Below, in pieces: positions 7,826-16,914 of a stretch of 39,350 nucleotides of DNA. The notes beneath the pieces were generated by a model. It was given only the letters and a program-made list of their open reading frames with translations. It was not told the DNA's origin and searched no databases. Both the position numbers and the translations under genes were made by a program. Each line of letters opens with the position of its first letter. Position 1 is the stretch's first letter. The DNA lies in contig JAFTNW010000046.1 of assembly GCA_017451695.1 (NCBI GenBank), positions 1 through 39,350 on the forward strand, written 5' to 3'. The stretch is from Bacteroidaceae bacterium. Lineage in GTDB: Bacteria > Bacteroidota > Bacteroidia > Bacteroidales > Bacteroidaceae.

Positions 7826-8833
7826 CTATTTTTCGTTATATACAACAGCCATTACAGTTTGCCCCACAGCCTTAAGGGTTGCGGCATCTATCCAATCCAT
7901 ATCATCCTTTACCGTGTGGTGATGCGGCCCGAATCCATTGGGGCTCGATGGGTCGTAGTTTATTATGTCAATGCAGGGCAAACCCATGAAATCATTTACA
8001 TAAAAATGGTCATCGGTAACCATGCCACCCTCTTCGTTCACAAAATAGTTGTCATACCCCCACTTGGCCGCTTGCGCCCAAACCTTATCTACAATGTTTG
8101 AGGCATAGTGGTCCGATATCCCCTCGCGATGAAAGCGCGACGAAGGCGCGCCTACGATATCAAGCAGAATACCATAGCGGGCGTTATAATTATCCTTGTG
8201 GGGGGTACGAGCCCAATACTGCGAGCCCAGGGCCCAGGAATTATCCATACCCACGCCATAGTAGTGGTCGCTCTCATGACGGCCGTAATCCTCGGCATCG
8301 AACAGCACTATATCCACACCCACCATTGGCGGCACCGCCGACAAGTGGCGGGCTATCTCCATGAGCACACCCACCCCACTTGCACCATCGTTGGCACCAA
8401 GGATAGGCTTGTAGTGGTTGCTTTCGTCGGGGTCGCTATCGGCCCATGGACGGCTGTCCCAATGAGCACACAGCATCACACGTTTTTTTACTTGCGGGCT
8501 GAACTGCGCTATAATGTTGCGTGCCTGCAACTTGTCGCCGTTATAGGCGGTGAGTTCCACATGCTGTGCCACCACATCGGCACCGCATGCACGCATGTAC
8601 GATTCTATGTAATCGCCACAGGCGCGATGCGCCTCACTATTGGGTACACGAGGACCAAAAGCCACCTGACGCTCCACATAGCTGTATGCGCTGTCGGCAT
8701 CGAACACGGGCACCACCACTGCCATTTCGGCTTGCGCAGGGGCTTTTTTACCACCACCGCCACAGGCCGCAAGGATCATGGTTGATAGCAGCAACACAAA
8801 CAATACAGTTACACTAAATATTTTTTTATCCAC
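7826..8833 (-). CDS. M28-family zinc peptidase / glutaminyl cyclase-like lipoprotein
   Basis: The start is placed at GTG 8833, giving 335 residues beginning VDKKIFSVTVLFVLLLSTMI; an open frame reaches 8893, but a terminator-like hairpin occupies that extension. The N-terminus is a lipoprotein signal with lipobox LAAC (Cys24), so the protein is probably tethered in the envelope. The metal-binding features of M28 are visible: AHWDSRPWAD, GANDGASGVGVL, LFDAEDYG and TDDHFYVND. Bacteroidota homologues include aminopeptidases and secreted glutaminyl cyclases. The HWDSRPW and late DDH pattern leans towards the cyclase side, but the activity cannot be decided here. It lies between cysS and sufE on the same strand. 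Confidence 0.85.
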   Translation of the reverse strand: MDKKIFSVTVLFVLLLSTMILAACGGGGKKAPAQAEMAVVVPVFDADSAYSYVERQVAFGPRVPNSEAHRACGDYIESYMRACGADVVAQHVELTAYNGDKLQARNIIAQFSPQVKKRVMLCAHWDSRPWADSDPDESNHYKPILGANDGASGVGVLMEIARHLSAVPPMVGVDIVLFDAEDYGRHESDHYYGVGMDNSWALGSQYWARTPHKDNYNARYGILLDIVGAPSSRFHREGISDHYASNIVDKVWAQAAKWGYDNYFVNEEGGMVTDDHFYVNDFMGLPCIDIINYDPSSPNGFGPHHHTVKDDMDWIDAATLKAVGQTVMAVVYNEK

Positions 8834-8858
8834 AAGCAATTGGTTTACTATATTATAT

Positions 8859-8889
8859 TGCAGGGGCGCACTCGTGTATGCCCCTGCAA
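8859..8889 (-). terminator. Hairpin after cysS
   Basis: A perfect 10-bp GC-rich stem (TTGCAGGGGC at 8859-8868 with GCCCCTGCAA at 8880-8889) lies 9 nt past the cysS stop. The minus strand beyond it is AT-rich but has no true T run, so it may be a weak terminator or an mRNA-stabilising hairpin. Confidence 0.55.
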
Positions 8890-8898
8890 GCAATAATG

Positions 8899-10374
8899 TT
8901 ATTTGTTCAATTTCCAGGTTGCACCATCCTTTGAGTCTTTAATCTCAAAGCCGAGCGCGGCAAGTTCGTTGCGTATGCGGTCGCTGGTAGCCCAATCCTT
9001 GGCAGCCTTGGCAGCCTGACGCTGCTCGAGCAACATATCGACCACCTTGCCGAATGCCTCTTCGCGTGCACTGTCGGAGCCACGCTCCTCTTTAAGGCCC
9101 AAAATATCAAACATAAAGAGGGAGAAGGTTGCTTTAAGTTCCTCAAGGTCGGCAGCGGAGATTGATGCCTTTTTATCGGCCACCTGATTAATTGCACGCG
9201 AAGCATCGAACAGATGTGAAATAACCTGCGCGGTATTCATATCGTCGTTCATTGCATCGTAGCACTTGGCACGCAAACCGGCAACATCAACAGTTGTTTC
9301 ACTGCCGGCCGCAAGGCCGCAGAGTGTTTTATATGCATCCATAAGGCGCTGCATGCCCTTCTCGGCAGCCTGCAAAGCATCGTTGCTGAAATCGACCGTG
9401 CTGCGGTAGTGCGCCTGCAAGATGAAGAAACGTATTGTCATGGCCGAATAGGGCTGCGCAAGCAACTTGTGCGAGCCTGTAAAGAACTCGTCGAGAGTAA
9501 TGAAATTGCCCAACGACTTACCCATTTTGGTGCCGTTTATGGTAATCATATTGTTATGCATCCAATATTTTACAACAGGCTTGCCCATTGCGGCAACACC
9601 CTGCGCAATCTCACACTCGTGGTGAGGGAACACCAAGTCCATGCCGCCACCATGAATATCGAACTGCTCGCCCAGGTATTTGCGCCCCATGGCGGTGCAC
9701 TCGCAGTGCCAGCCGGGGAAACCATTGCTCCAGGGAGAGGGCCAGCGCATAATATGTTCGGGCTGCGCACATTTCCACAAAGCAAAATCGGCAGGATTGC
9801 GTTTCTCGCTCTGGCCGTCGAGCTCGCGTGTGGTATTGAGCACCTCGTCAAGGTTACGGCCCGACAGCACACCATAGCGATGCGCCTTATCGTATTTTGC
9901 AACATCAAAATATACCGAGCCTTGGCTCTCATATGCAAAGCCATTATCCATAATCTCTTTTACAAGCTGTATCTGCTCGATTATGTGGCCCGATGCATGA
10001 GGCTCTATGCTGGGAGGCAACACGTTGAGCGCATCCATCACCCTGTGGTAGTGAAGCGTATATTGCTGCACCACCTCCATGGGCTCAAGCTGCTCCAAGC
10101 GCGCCTTTTTAGAAATCTTATCCTCACCCTCGTCGGCATCGTGCTCCAAGTGGCCCACATCGGTAATATTACGCACATAGCGCACCTTGTAGCCAAGGTT
10201 TTGCAAGTAACGGAAAAGCACATCAAAAGTGATTGCGGGGCGGGCATGACCCAAGTGAGCAGGGCCATACACTGTGGGGCCGCACACATAAAGACCCACA
10301 TTGGGTGCGTGCAACGGCTCAAAAAGCTCCTTCTTGCGAGAGAGCGTATTGTATATCATGAATTTATTTTCCAT
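8899..10374 (-). CDS. cysS: Cysteinyl-tRNA synthetase
   Basis: Charges tRNA-Cys. The 491-residue class I synthetase has the HIGH motif as PAHLGHARP (39-46), the KMSKS motif as KMGKS (283-287) and the zinc-binding residues Cys31, Cys224 and the HHE segment around 251-253. Length and domain order are normal, including the C-terminal helical domain and the short end resembling [22 protein letters not shown] promoter element lies about 44 nt upstream. Confidence 0.98.
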   Translation of the reverse strand: MENKFMIYNTLSRKKELFEPLHAPNVGLYVCGPTVYGPAHLGHARPAITFDVLFRYLQNLGYKVRYVRNITDVGHLEHDADEGEDKISKKARLEQLEPMEVVQQYTLHYHRVMDALNVLPPSIEPHASGHIIEQIQLVKEIMDNGFAYESQGSVYFDVAKYDKAHRYGVLSGRNLDEVLNTTRELDGQSEKRNPADFALWKCAQPEHIMRWPSPWSNGFPGWHCECTAMGRKYLGEQFDIHGGGMDLVFPHHECEIAQGVAAMGKPVVKYWMHNNMITINGTKMGKSLGNFITLDEFFTGSHKLLAQPYSAMTIRFFILQAHYRSTVDFSNDALQAAEKGMQRLMDAYKTLCGLAAGSETTVDVAGLRAKCYDAMNDDMNTAQVISHLFDASRAINQVADKKASISAADLEELKATFSLFMFDILGLKEERGSDSAREEAFGKVVDMLLEQRQAAKAAKDWATSDRIRNELAALGFEIKDSKDGATWKLNK

Positions 10375-10417
10375 ATATCAATTTTTTATCATTTAACATC
10401 TTCTCGTTTACATCATG

Positions 10418-10425
10418 CGAAGATA
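10418..10425 (-). promoter_or_regulatory. -7 element of cysS
   Basis: TATCTTCG on the minus strand, a common variant of the Bacteroidota -7 element, about 43 nt before the cysS ATG. No good -33 element is seen. Confidence 0.45.
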
Positions 10426-10472
10426 GTGATAAAAAATATATTTATATAGAAAGAGAGCGTTTAATTTAAGCA

Positions 10473-10967
10473 TCACTTGCCAAACTTATTGCGCAACGCC
10501 ATGCGTGCATTGTGCAGGTGATTCTTCACACTGCTCACCGAACAGCCAACCTCATCGGCTATCTCATTGCAGCTATAACCCTCCATCGTGCGGGACATAA
10601 CTTCGGCTTGATGAGGCGGCAACCCCGCAGCTATAAAATCGAGAAACTCGCTGCTATATGCCGCCAAAGGCTCACAGAGGGCGGTTGAGGAATCGTCGGC
10701 AGGGATATCGTCGTAACCAAGCGTTGCACGAACAGCCTTAATCTTTTCGTTGTTCACATAGATGTTCTTCATAATCCTTGCCGCCCAAGCAATAAAGCGC
10801 CCCTGCTCATTGTATTTGTCGGCATTGGCAAGAATAACAAACGAAGTCTCCTGCAACAAATCCTGCGCCTCGGCAACATTGTTTGCCAACGAGAGTGCAA
10901 TATTCAACAGGGTTTTCTGGTTTTTCTCTAACTTTTCACACACTAAAAATCGCTTGCTACGCTCCAT
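10473..10967 (-). CDS. ECF-type RNA polymerase sigma factor
   Basis: A 164-residue sigma-70-family protein. Region 2 is visible as AQDLLQETSFVIL...GRFIAWAARIMKNIYVN and region 4 as LPPHQAEVMSRTMEGYSCNEIADEVGCSVSSVKNHLHNAR, a helix-turn-helix. The ATG at 10967 is preferred over a TTG at 11000. No anti-sigma gene adjoins it, so its activity is probably controlled by expression or by a distant partner. A second ECF gene lies 670 bp upstream on the same strand with an opposite-strand gene between them, so they are separate units. Confidence 0.9.
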   Translation of the reverse strand: MERSKRFLVCEKLEKNQKTLLNIALSLANNVAEAQDLLQETSFVILANADKYNEQGRFIAWAARIMKNIYVNNEKIKAVRATLGYDDIPADDSSTALCEPLAAYSSEFLDFIAAGLPPHQAEVMSRTMEGYSCNEIADEVGCSVSSVKNHLHNARMALRNKFGK

Positions 10968-11120
10968 AGTAATACTGTTTTTATTGTTAATACTTTGCAA
11001 TTATAACCAATAAAAAACAATTTTATTCTATTTTCGCTAAATTTTTAGCAACATTTAACTAATACCTGTGAACATTTTTGCTATTTCGGCTAAAAATGAG
11101 AGATTTGAGGGAAGAGGATT

Positions 11121-11597
11121 GTGAATTGTGCAGAGCATATTTCAATAACCACATTGGAGCGCGTATGGGGCTACTCCACACGCAGCGGAATGAATATATC
11201 GGTGCGAATACTGAACATATTGTCGCAATTGACCGGTGCACGGGATTGGGAAACATTCTGCACAAAGCTCGAAGAAAAGGAGTTGCACGAGTCGGAGTTT
11301 TTCATAAACGAAAACGGCATCAGCACAATCTCGCTCACCCCGGGTAGCCGCATAAGAATTGGGTGGCTCCCCAACCGCATCTGCGAGATAGAATATCTGG
11401 GAGAGAACCGTTTTGTAGCCACAAAAACCGAAAATTCGAGCATAAAAGAGGGTGATAGTTTTTGCTGCTTTCAAATACAGAAGGGGCGGGAACTATACAT
11501 GGATTGCTTTACACGCAAGGAGAATAATGGCGAAAAAAGCGGTAGCTATGTAGTGGGGCAAGCCAGCGGGCTCACACTTGTAGAGTTCATTGACTGA
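11121..11597 (+). CDS. Orphan Bacteroidales protein, possibly N-terminally damaged
   Basis: 158 residues from GTG 11121. It opens with a segment (ISITTLERVWGY) that in my recollection is the recognition region of a Bacteroidales-specific family of unnamed proteins: a helix-turn-helix-like part, then a C-terminal beta domain with SRIRIGWLPNRICEIEYLG, IKEGDSFCCFQI and a final YVVGQASGLTLVEF. Family members usually carry 30-50 more N-terminal residues. Here an in-frame TGA (11106-11108) sits 12 nt before the GTG, and a plausible N-terminus (MRDLREEDCELCR, from ATG 11096) is in another frame. A one-base shift would join them, so this may be a frameshifted gene. Function unknown. It lies alone between two ECF sigma genes on the opposite strand. 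Confidence 0.55.
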   Translation: MNCAEHISITTLERVWGYSTRSGMNISVRILNILSQLTGARDWETFCTKLEEKELHESEFFINENGISTISLTPGSRIRIGWLPNRICEIEYLGENRFVATKTENSSIKEGDSFCCFQIQKGRELYMDCFTRKENNGEKSGSYVVGQASGLTLVEFID

Positions 11598-11637
11598 CAG
11601 CAGCCGTTCTCCCTGTTATAAAAGCAGTGGTAATACA

Positions 11638-12141
11638 TCATCGGTAATCCTTCAACAGCCGTTGCAAGTGCTGGCGGGTGAAGAATATGCGGCTCTTTAC
11701 CGTGCCCAGCGGCAGTGATAGGCGCTCGGCTATTTCGCGGTACTTAAAGCCCGACAGATGCATGAGAAAAGGGATGCGGTATTCGCGGGGGAGGCTGTTC
11801 ACCACGCGATAAATCTCTTTGCTGTCGTAGTTGTTCTCGGTTATATAGTTATCGAACTCCTGCGAGCTGTTCATGTGAAAGAGATTGTCGGTATGATCGA
11901 CAAAGGTTTGGTCGCGCACCACCTTGCGATAGTTGTTTATGAAGATATTGCGCATTATGGTATATATCCAGCCCTTGAAATTGGTATCGGGCGTGTATTT
12001 GTCCATATTGTCGAGCGCCTTTAACGATGTTTCTTGCAGCAAGTCGTTTGCCTCCTCCTTATCTGCCGTGAGTTTATATGCAAAGCGTTGCAGCTCCGAT
12101 TGCACCTCCAACAGTTCCTTCCTGAATTTTGCAGCATCCAC
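11638..12141 (-). CDS. ECF-type RNA polymerase sigma factor
   Basis: A 167-residue ECF sigma factor starting at GTG 12141; an in-frame TAA lies just 6 nt upstream, so no ATG alternative exists. Region 2 reads ANDLLQETSLKALDNMDKYTPDTNFKGWIYTIMRNIFINNYRK; region 4 reads LPREYRIPFLMHLSGFKYREIAERLSLPLGTVKSRIFFTRQHLQ. This form is very common in Bacteroidota, where many members lack an adjacent anti-sigma gene, as here. Target genes cannot be inferred. Confidence 0.92.
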   Translation of the reverse strand: MDAAKFRKELLEVQSELQRFAYKLTADKEEANDLLQETSLKALDNMDKYTPDTNFKGWIYTIMRNIFINNYRKVVRDQTFVDHTDNLFHMNSSQEFDNYITENNYDSKEIYRVVNSLPREYRIPFLMHLSGFKYREIAERLSLPLGTVKSRIFFTRQHLQRLLKDYR

Positions 12142-12257
12142 AACTTATAATCTTTTTATTAAGTGATAGTTACTTAACAGATATTGTTGCCGGTTTGTTT
12201 TTTTATTTCTGTTTTTTTGCTGTTTTACCACAAAATTTGTTTTTGCAGAGGGACAAA

Positions 12258-12294
12258 AAACAGGGCGGTGTGAAAAATTCACACCGCCCTGTTT
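12258..12294 (-). terminator. Terminator of purE-ispG
   Basis: A 17-bp perfect stem (12258-12274 with 12278-12294) with a three-base loop, beginning 8 nt past the ispG stop. Read on the minus strand it ends in a run of six T. It is the strongest intrinsic terminator in this half of the window. Confidence 0.88.
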
Positions 12295-12302
12295 ATAATA
12301 AA

Positions 12303-14042
12303 TTATCTATTCGCCTTGTCGCTCTCTATCAACTGCAACAGGCGCTCAATGGCCTCATCCTCGGGGATGTTCTTTTCCACGCACTCTTTTTGGCGGTAAA
12401 GGCTCACCTTGCCGCGAGCGGCACCCACATAGCCATAGTCGGCATCGGCCATTTCGCCGGGGCCGTTCACAATACAGCCCATAACACCAATTTTAAGACC
12501 TTTCAAGTGGGCTGTGGCAGCTTTTATCTTGGCCAGCGTACCTTGCAGGTCGTACATTGTGCGGCCACAACCGGGGCAGGCAATATATTCGGTTTTGCTT
12601 ATGCGGGCGCGTGTGGCCTGCAATATGCCGAATGCAATGGAGTTGATATCGGTAGCCGAGATAGCGGGATTCTCTATCCACACACCATCTACAAGGCCGT
12701 CGATAAGAAGCACACCGAGGTCGGCAGCAGCCTTTATGCGGAGAGCCTCCACACTGCTTTCCTTGTAGCAACGATGCACAATGACGGGTGCTGTAACACC
12801 CTCGGCAGCCAATTTATGAATTACTGCGCGGAGCTCGCCCACGGGGTTGGCATGCACGCTGTTTGCCACAATGATAATATCTTTAAGCCCTTTGAGTTTT
12901 GCAATATTTTCGGGCGACAGGCAACGGATGCAGAGCGAGATTACAGAACCATCGACAGCCTCGTCGATACCCACCGTCGGCAACTGCGAGCCTATAAAAT
13001 CGGGGGTGATATCGGGGCTGTCCACAGCCTCGCCCACCACCACAGGCACCTGCGAGCCACCTACACAGCCCACTGCCACGGTAGCGCGACGCACGGGCTC
13101 TTGATAGCAAAAGCCCTCGTATGGCTCGCCGGCAATGGGTGCGTGCCCTGCACGCTTTGATATATACTCCACAAGTTCCTTTGCCACAGGGATTTCGTTC
13201 TCGGGAGCCTCGGCAAGGGAGACGCGCACAGTGTCGCCTATACCATCGGCAAGCAACGCGCCAATGCCCACTGCACTTTTTATGCGGCCGTCCTCGGCAT
13301 CACCCGCCTCGGTTACACCCAAGTGCAAGGGGAATGAGATTCCCTCGTTCTCCATTACTGCAACCAAACGGCGCACGGTGGTAACCATCATTGCGGTGTT
13401 GCTGGTTTTAATGGAGACTACCACGTTATTGAAATCCTCGTCGCGGCAGATGCGCAGAAACTCCATGCACGACTCCACCACTCCCGAAGGGGTGTCGCCA
13501 TAGCGGCTCATGATGCGGTCCGAGAGAGAGCCGTGGTTCACACCCACGCGGATGGCCTTGCCGTTGGCTTTACACAAATCAAGGAAGGCCACAAAGCGCT
13601 CGCGCAGGCGTTTGAGCTCGTCGGCATACTCGGCATCGGTATAATCGATGTGCTTGAACACGCGTGCAGCATCGACATAATTACCCGGATTTACACGCAC
13701 CTTGTCGGCATACTGCGCTGCGGTATCGGCAACTGCGGCATTGAAGTGAACATCGGCCACAAGAGGCACATTGCAACCACGGGCACGCAACTGCCCCTTT
13801 ATATTTCCCAAATTAACTGCCTCGCGATTGCCCTGTGTGGTGAGGCGTACAAGCTCGCCACCCTTGGCAACAATACGCATCACTTGCTCCACACTGCCCT
13901 CGGTATCCATTGTGGAAGTGTTTGTCATGGATTGCACACGCACAGGATTATTGCAACCTATTGCCACGCCACCCACGTTTACCTCTACCGTGGCACGGCG
14001 TTTATAGTTGAAAAGGCTGCTATCAATTTGTTTTGTACTCAT
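12303..14042 (-). CDS. ispG: 4-hydroxy-3-methylbut-2-enyl diphosphate synthase, long form
   Basis: Reduces MEcPP to HMBPP, the penultimate MEP-pathway step. At 579 residues it is the long type found in Bacteroidota, Chlamydiae and plants, with an extra domain (roughly residues 290-480) between the N-terminal TIM barrel and the C-terminal iron-sulfur domain. The [4Fe-4S] ligands are Cys489 and Cys492 (CPGCGRT) and Cys523 (MGCIVNGPGE), followed by the conserved Glu530. The N-terminus has the expected PVRVQSMTNTSTMD segment. It overlaps the 3' end of purE by 20 bp, so the two are co-transcribed. dxs, the first enzyme of the pathway, is about 11 kb away in a separate operon. Confidence 0.97.
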   Translation of the reverse strand: MSTKQIDSSLFNYKRRATVEVNVGGVAIGCNNPVRVQSMTNTSTMDTEGSVEQVMRIVAKGGELVRLTTQGNREAVNLGNIKGQLRARGCNVPLVADVHFNAAVADTAAQYADKVRVNPGNYVDAARVFKHIDYTDAEYADELKRLRERFVAFLDLCKANGKAIRVGVNHGSLSDRIMSRYGDTPSGVVESCMEFLRICRDEDFNNVVVSIKTSNTAMMVTTVRRLVAVMENEGISFPLHLGVTEAGDAEDGRIKSAVGIGALLADGIGDTVRVSLAEAPENEIPVAKELVEYISKRAGHAPIAGEPYEGFCYQEPVRRATVAVGCVGGSQVPVVVGEAVDSPDITPDFIGSQLPTVGIDEAVDGSVISLCIRCLSPENIAKLKGLKDIIIVANSVHANPVGELRAVIHKLAAEGVTAPVIVHRCYKESSVEALRIKAAADLGVLLIDGLVDGVWIENPAISATDINSIAFGILQATRARISKTEYIACPGCGRTMYDLQGTLAKIKAATAHLKGLKIGVMGCIVNGPGEMADADYGYVGAARGKVSLYRQKECVEKNIPEDEAIERLLQLIESDKANR

Positions 14043-14529
14043 ATTTAAGTTCTTTTAGCTCGTCGTTGGCTTTTTCTATCTTCTTTTTAAGGTTCTCCTT
14101 GTAAGTGGCAAGGCGTGTAGCAAGCTCGGTATCGGCAAGCGAGAGCATCTCCACGGCAAGGATTGCCGCGTTGAGCGAAGCATTTACACCCACCGTGGCA
14201 ACAGGAATGCCCGGAGGCATCTGCACAATGGCAAGCAGTGCATCGACACCATCGAGTGTGCTGTTGATAGGAACACCTATTACCGGCAGTGTAGTGCTTG
14301 CGGCAATAACACCGGGCAGATGGGCTGCCATGCCTGCTGCAGCGATGATAATCTTTACACCACGCTCTTTGGCACCCTTGGAAAAGGCTTCGACAGCCTC
14401 GGGGGTACGGTGGGCCGATAGGGCGTTTACCTCAAAGGGCACCTGCATCTCGTTAAGGAAATCGGTTGCTTTTTTCATTACGGGAAGGTCCGATGTGCTT
14501 CCCATTATTACGCTTACAATAGCTTTCAT
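14023..14529 (-). CDS. purE: N5-carboxyaminoimidazole ribonucleotide mutase
   Basis: Catalyses the class I PurE step of purine synthesis (N5-CAIR to CAIR). The 168-residue protein from ATG 14529 has IMGSTSDLPVM (8-18), the catalytic-site segment SAHRTPE, and AAGMAAHLPGV. An open frame reaches 14592 but adds a low-complexity I/K-rich stretch. A lysine-rich C-terminal tail overlaps the ispG start. No purK is beside it. Confidence 0.96.
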   Translation of the reverse strand: MKAIVSVIMGSTSDLPVMKKATDFLNEMQVPFEVNALSAHRTPEAVEAFSKGAKERGVKIIIAAAGMAAHLPGVIAASTTLPVIGVPINSTLDGVDALLAIVQMPPGIPVATVGVNASLNAAILAVEMLSLADTELATRLATYKENLKKKIEKANDELKELKYEYKTN

Positions 14530-14635
14530 ATAGTATTTTATTTTTATTATGGTAATTATATAGAATTTCACACAGATTACCAATACTGTCATTATATGTT
14601 TGTGAAGTCATTGGCTCGTTCATTTATTAGCTACC

Positions 14636-14668
14636 CGCACGGCATGCATTTCATCCATGCCACGTGCG
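14636..14668. repeat. Imperfect inverted repeat
   Basis: CGCAC and GGCATG (14636-14646) pair with CATGCC and GTGCG (14656-14668) around a 9-nt loop, with a 2-nt bulge. The GC-rich hairpin stands in an AT-rich spacer. Role unknown. Confidence 0.5.
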
Positions 14669-14706
14669 ACCTAACGCAAATAAACTCGCCGATAACAAAA
14701 CCCAAG

Positions 14707-14780
14707 TTTTGTCATGCCGAACCTTGTGTGAGGAATCTCTGATTGAGATTTTTCCTCCTTTCAGTCGTCAAAATGACAAA
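14707..14780. repeat. Palindromic intergenic repeat-like element
   Basis: Nested inverted repeats: outer arms TTTGTCAT (14708-14715) and ATGACAAA (14773-14780), inner arms GAGGAATCTC and GAGATTTTTCCTC around a TGATT loop. The phrase GTCATGCCGA...GAGGAATCTC resembles a widespread intergenic repeat in many bacteria of the type GTCATTCCGAGC...GAGGAATCTC; this is recollection, not a search. It follows fbp and could also act as its terminator. Confidence 0.5.
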
Positions 14781-14819
14781 GTAGTGTAGTTTCGTATATA
14801 ACCCCTTTATTATCTTTAA

Positions 14820-16811
14820 TTACGGCCTCTCTTTTATTATACCCTTGCGATAGGCCGTGAGGAGTTTTTCAAGGTCGTTGATTTTGAGCATGATACCGCG
14901 ACCTATATCTGTGTCGGCCACATTCTCGCGACGGCCCATCATCTCCACAATCTGCGTGGTGCTGTGAATATCGGTACCGTTGATTACAGCCTCCTCGGTA
15001 GATGTAAACGGCTCGTGCTGAACAAGCTGGAAACCACGGCTGTGATATACCAACGTGTAGCCGGCTATACCTGTACGGTTGTGATATACACGAGAGAAAC
15101 CGCCGTCAATCACCATCATGCGGCCATCGGCCTTTATGGGTGTTTCGCCCTTGAACACACGCACGGGAACGTGGCCGTTTATTATGTGGCGGTGGCTGCC
15201 CTGCACACCAAACTCATCGAGGATATAGTCGCACACTTCGGGTTTGTCGCGCAGAATATAGTACCACCCCTTTGGTTCCTTCTGTACCTCTTTATCGGTG
15301 AGCAGATAACGCTCAAAGGTTGCCATCTTGGCTTTGCCAAAGAGGGGCGAATGGGGGCCGCACCACAGATACCAGAAGAAGTCGCGGGCCACCTCGCGCT
15401 CCTGTGCATTCACATCGTTGTCGAAAGCAGAGCGTGCTATGCGCTCCACCCTCTTCATCAGTTCCTTGCCCTTCACAACAACCCCGTTTATCGACACCTC
15501 GCGCATTGTACCGTCTTCGTTCAAAGGCACCGACGCGTGAAACATGAGGTTCGAGTTGTATATAACATACATACCTCCACGCATGAGCAGGCAGTTCACA
15601 TGGTTCTGCAAGCGCTCGCTGCGGGTGAACGAGTAACGCAGACGCTCCATGAGGTCGGCCTCCTCGGGGGTGAGGGCATATGGATTGGCAGGGTCGAGTG
15701 TGGGCCACTGGGTATCGAGCATGGGATACTCCTTGCCATCGATGGTGATGGTACCACGCTCTTTGTTTATGTGCTCCATGAGGCAACGATCCTGCATCTC
15801 CCAATGCGGGTATTTCTGTGCTATGGCACCCGACAGTTTGAATTCTATAACCGACACCGCCTTGTGCATCTGCGCAATAAGGCGTATATCCTTTTCGGTG
15901 TGGTTGGTGCGCTCCTCATCCACGCGCGGGATATATATTTCACAGGGGTCGTCGGCATACTGCTCCATGGCGAATGTAGCCAACGGCACCATGTTTATGG
16001 CATAGCCGTCCTCGAGCGTGCGGGTATTGGCATCGCGCAAAGAGAGGCGCAACACACTTGCTATACAGCATAGGTTACCGGCTGCGGCACCCATCCACAG
16101 CACATCGTGATTGCCCCATGTTATATCCAAATGGTGGTAGTTACAGAGGGTATCCATTATGAGGTGCGCACCCGGGCCACGGTCGAAAATATCTCCCAGA
16201 ATATGAAGGCGGTCGATGGCAAGGCGCTGAATGAGCGAACAGAGAGCTATGATAAAATGGTCGGCACGGCCGGTACAGATAATAGTGTTTACGATTGCCG
16301 AAAAATATGCCAGCTTGTTGCGGTCGTCATTAGCCTCGTGCAACAGCTCTTCGATTATATACGCATACTCTTCGGGGAGGCTCTTGCGCACCTTTGAACG
16401 GGTATATTTTGAGGAAATGTTACGACAAACGGTGATAAGGCGGTTGAGCATCACGGCATAATACTCGTCCATATTCTCAACATCCTGTTTCACAAGTTTC
16501 AGTTTCTTTTCGGGGTAGTAAATGAGAGTACACAACTCCTTCTTGTCCCTATCGGATAGGGCGCTGCCAAAGAGGTCGTTCACCTTGCGCTTGATATTAC
16601 CCGATGCATTGCGTAGCACATGCTCGAAGGCCTCGTTTTCGCCATGCAGGTCGGCAAGAAAATGCTCGGTGGGCTTGGGCAACTGCAATATAGCCTCCAA
16701 ATTTATTATTTCGGTGGTTACGCTTGACACTGTGGGGAAGTCGCGCGCCAGCAGGCGCAGATAACGCAAATCCTCTTTTACCTCTTCAATAGTAATCTGT
16801 TTCTTTGCCAT
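14820..16811 (-). CDS. fbp: Fructose-1,6-bisphosphatase class III
   Basis: Gluconeogenic phosphatase producing fructose 6-phosphate. With ATG 16811 it has 663 residues, as usual for the class III enzymes of Bacteroidota and Firmicutes. It belongs to the metallophosphoesterase fold and shows its blocks: FLADLHGENEAFEHVL (51-66), GDIFDRGPGAHLIMD and WGNHDVLWMGAAAG for the two metal ions, then NGHVPVRVFKGETPIKADGR near the C-terminus. The open frame extends to 16904, almost to the predicted transcription start, so the longer form is unlikely. It has its own strong promoter. Confidence 0.96.
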   Translation of the reverse strand: MAKKQITIEEVKEDLRYLRLLARDFPTVSSVTTEIINLEAILQLPKPTEHFLADLHGENEAFEHVLRNASGNIKRKVNDLFGSALSDRDKKELCTLIYYPEKKLKLVKQDVENMDEYYAVMLNRLITVCRNISSKYTRSKVRKSLPEEYAYIIEELLHEANDDRNKLAYFSAIVNTIICTGRADHFIIALCSLIQRLAIDRLHILGDIFDRGPGAHLIMDTLCNYHHLDITWGNHDVLWMGAAAGNLCCIASVLRLSLRDANTRTLEDGYAINMVPLATFAMEQYADDPCEIYIPRVDEERTNHTEKDIRLIAQMHKAVSVIEFKLSGAIAQKYPHWEMQDRCLMEHINKERGTITIDGKEYPMLDTQWPTLDPANPYALTPEEADLMERLRYSFTRSERLQNHVNCLLMRGGMYVIYNSNLMFHASVPLNEDGTMREVSINGVVVKGKELMKRVERIARSAFDNDVNAQEREVARDFFWYLWCGPHSPLFGKAKMATFERYLLTDKEVQKEPKGWYYILRDKPEVCDYILDEFGVQGSHRHIINGHVPVRVFKGETPIKADGRMMVIDGGFSRVYHNRTGIAGYTLVYHSRGFQLVQHEPFTSTEEAVINGTDIHSTTQIVEMMGRRENVADTDIGRGIMLKINDLEKLLTAYRKGIIKERP

Positions 16812-16914
16812 AGGTTTCTCTTTTTCGTATATTTCATGGATAGTAACCATCGCATGAATGAGTGCCGGGCGCCTTGCAAACAAATAACAGGCACACCGCA
16901 CCACTCTATTATTG

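Larger units (their letters stand above)
14530..14819. other. Structured spacer between fbp and purE
   Basis: No gene is visible. The stretch contains two separate hairpin-forming units (14636-14668 and 14707-14780), described as their own features. It must also hold the purE promoter, which could not be identified. Confidence 0.6.

Noticed and set aside
8834..8893. Longer start for the M28 lipoprotein at ATG 8893
   Set aside because: It would place 20 residues before the signal peptide, across a perfect GC-rich hairpin, and destroy the lipoprotein signal layout.
12129..13160. Long plus-strand open frame antisense to ispG (343 codons)
   Set aside because: Long antisense frames recur across this window. 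The minus strand encodes an unmistakable IspG with all motifs, so this is a shadow.
14964..16073. Long plus-strand open frame antisense to fbp (369 codons)
   Set aside because: The minus strand has a complete class III Fbp; the antisense product is His/Val-rich with no recognisable domain.
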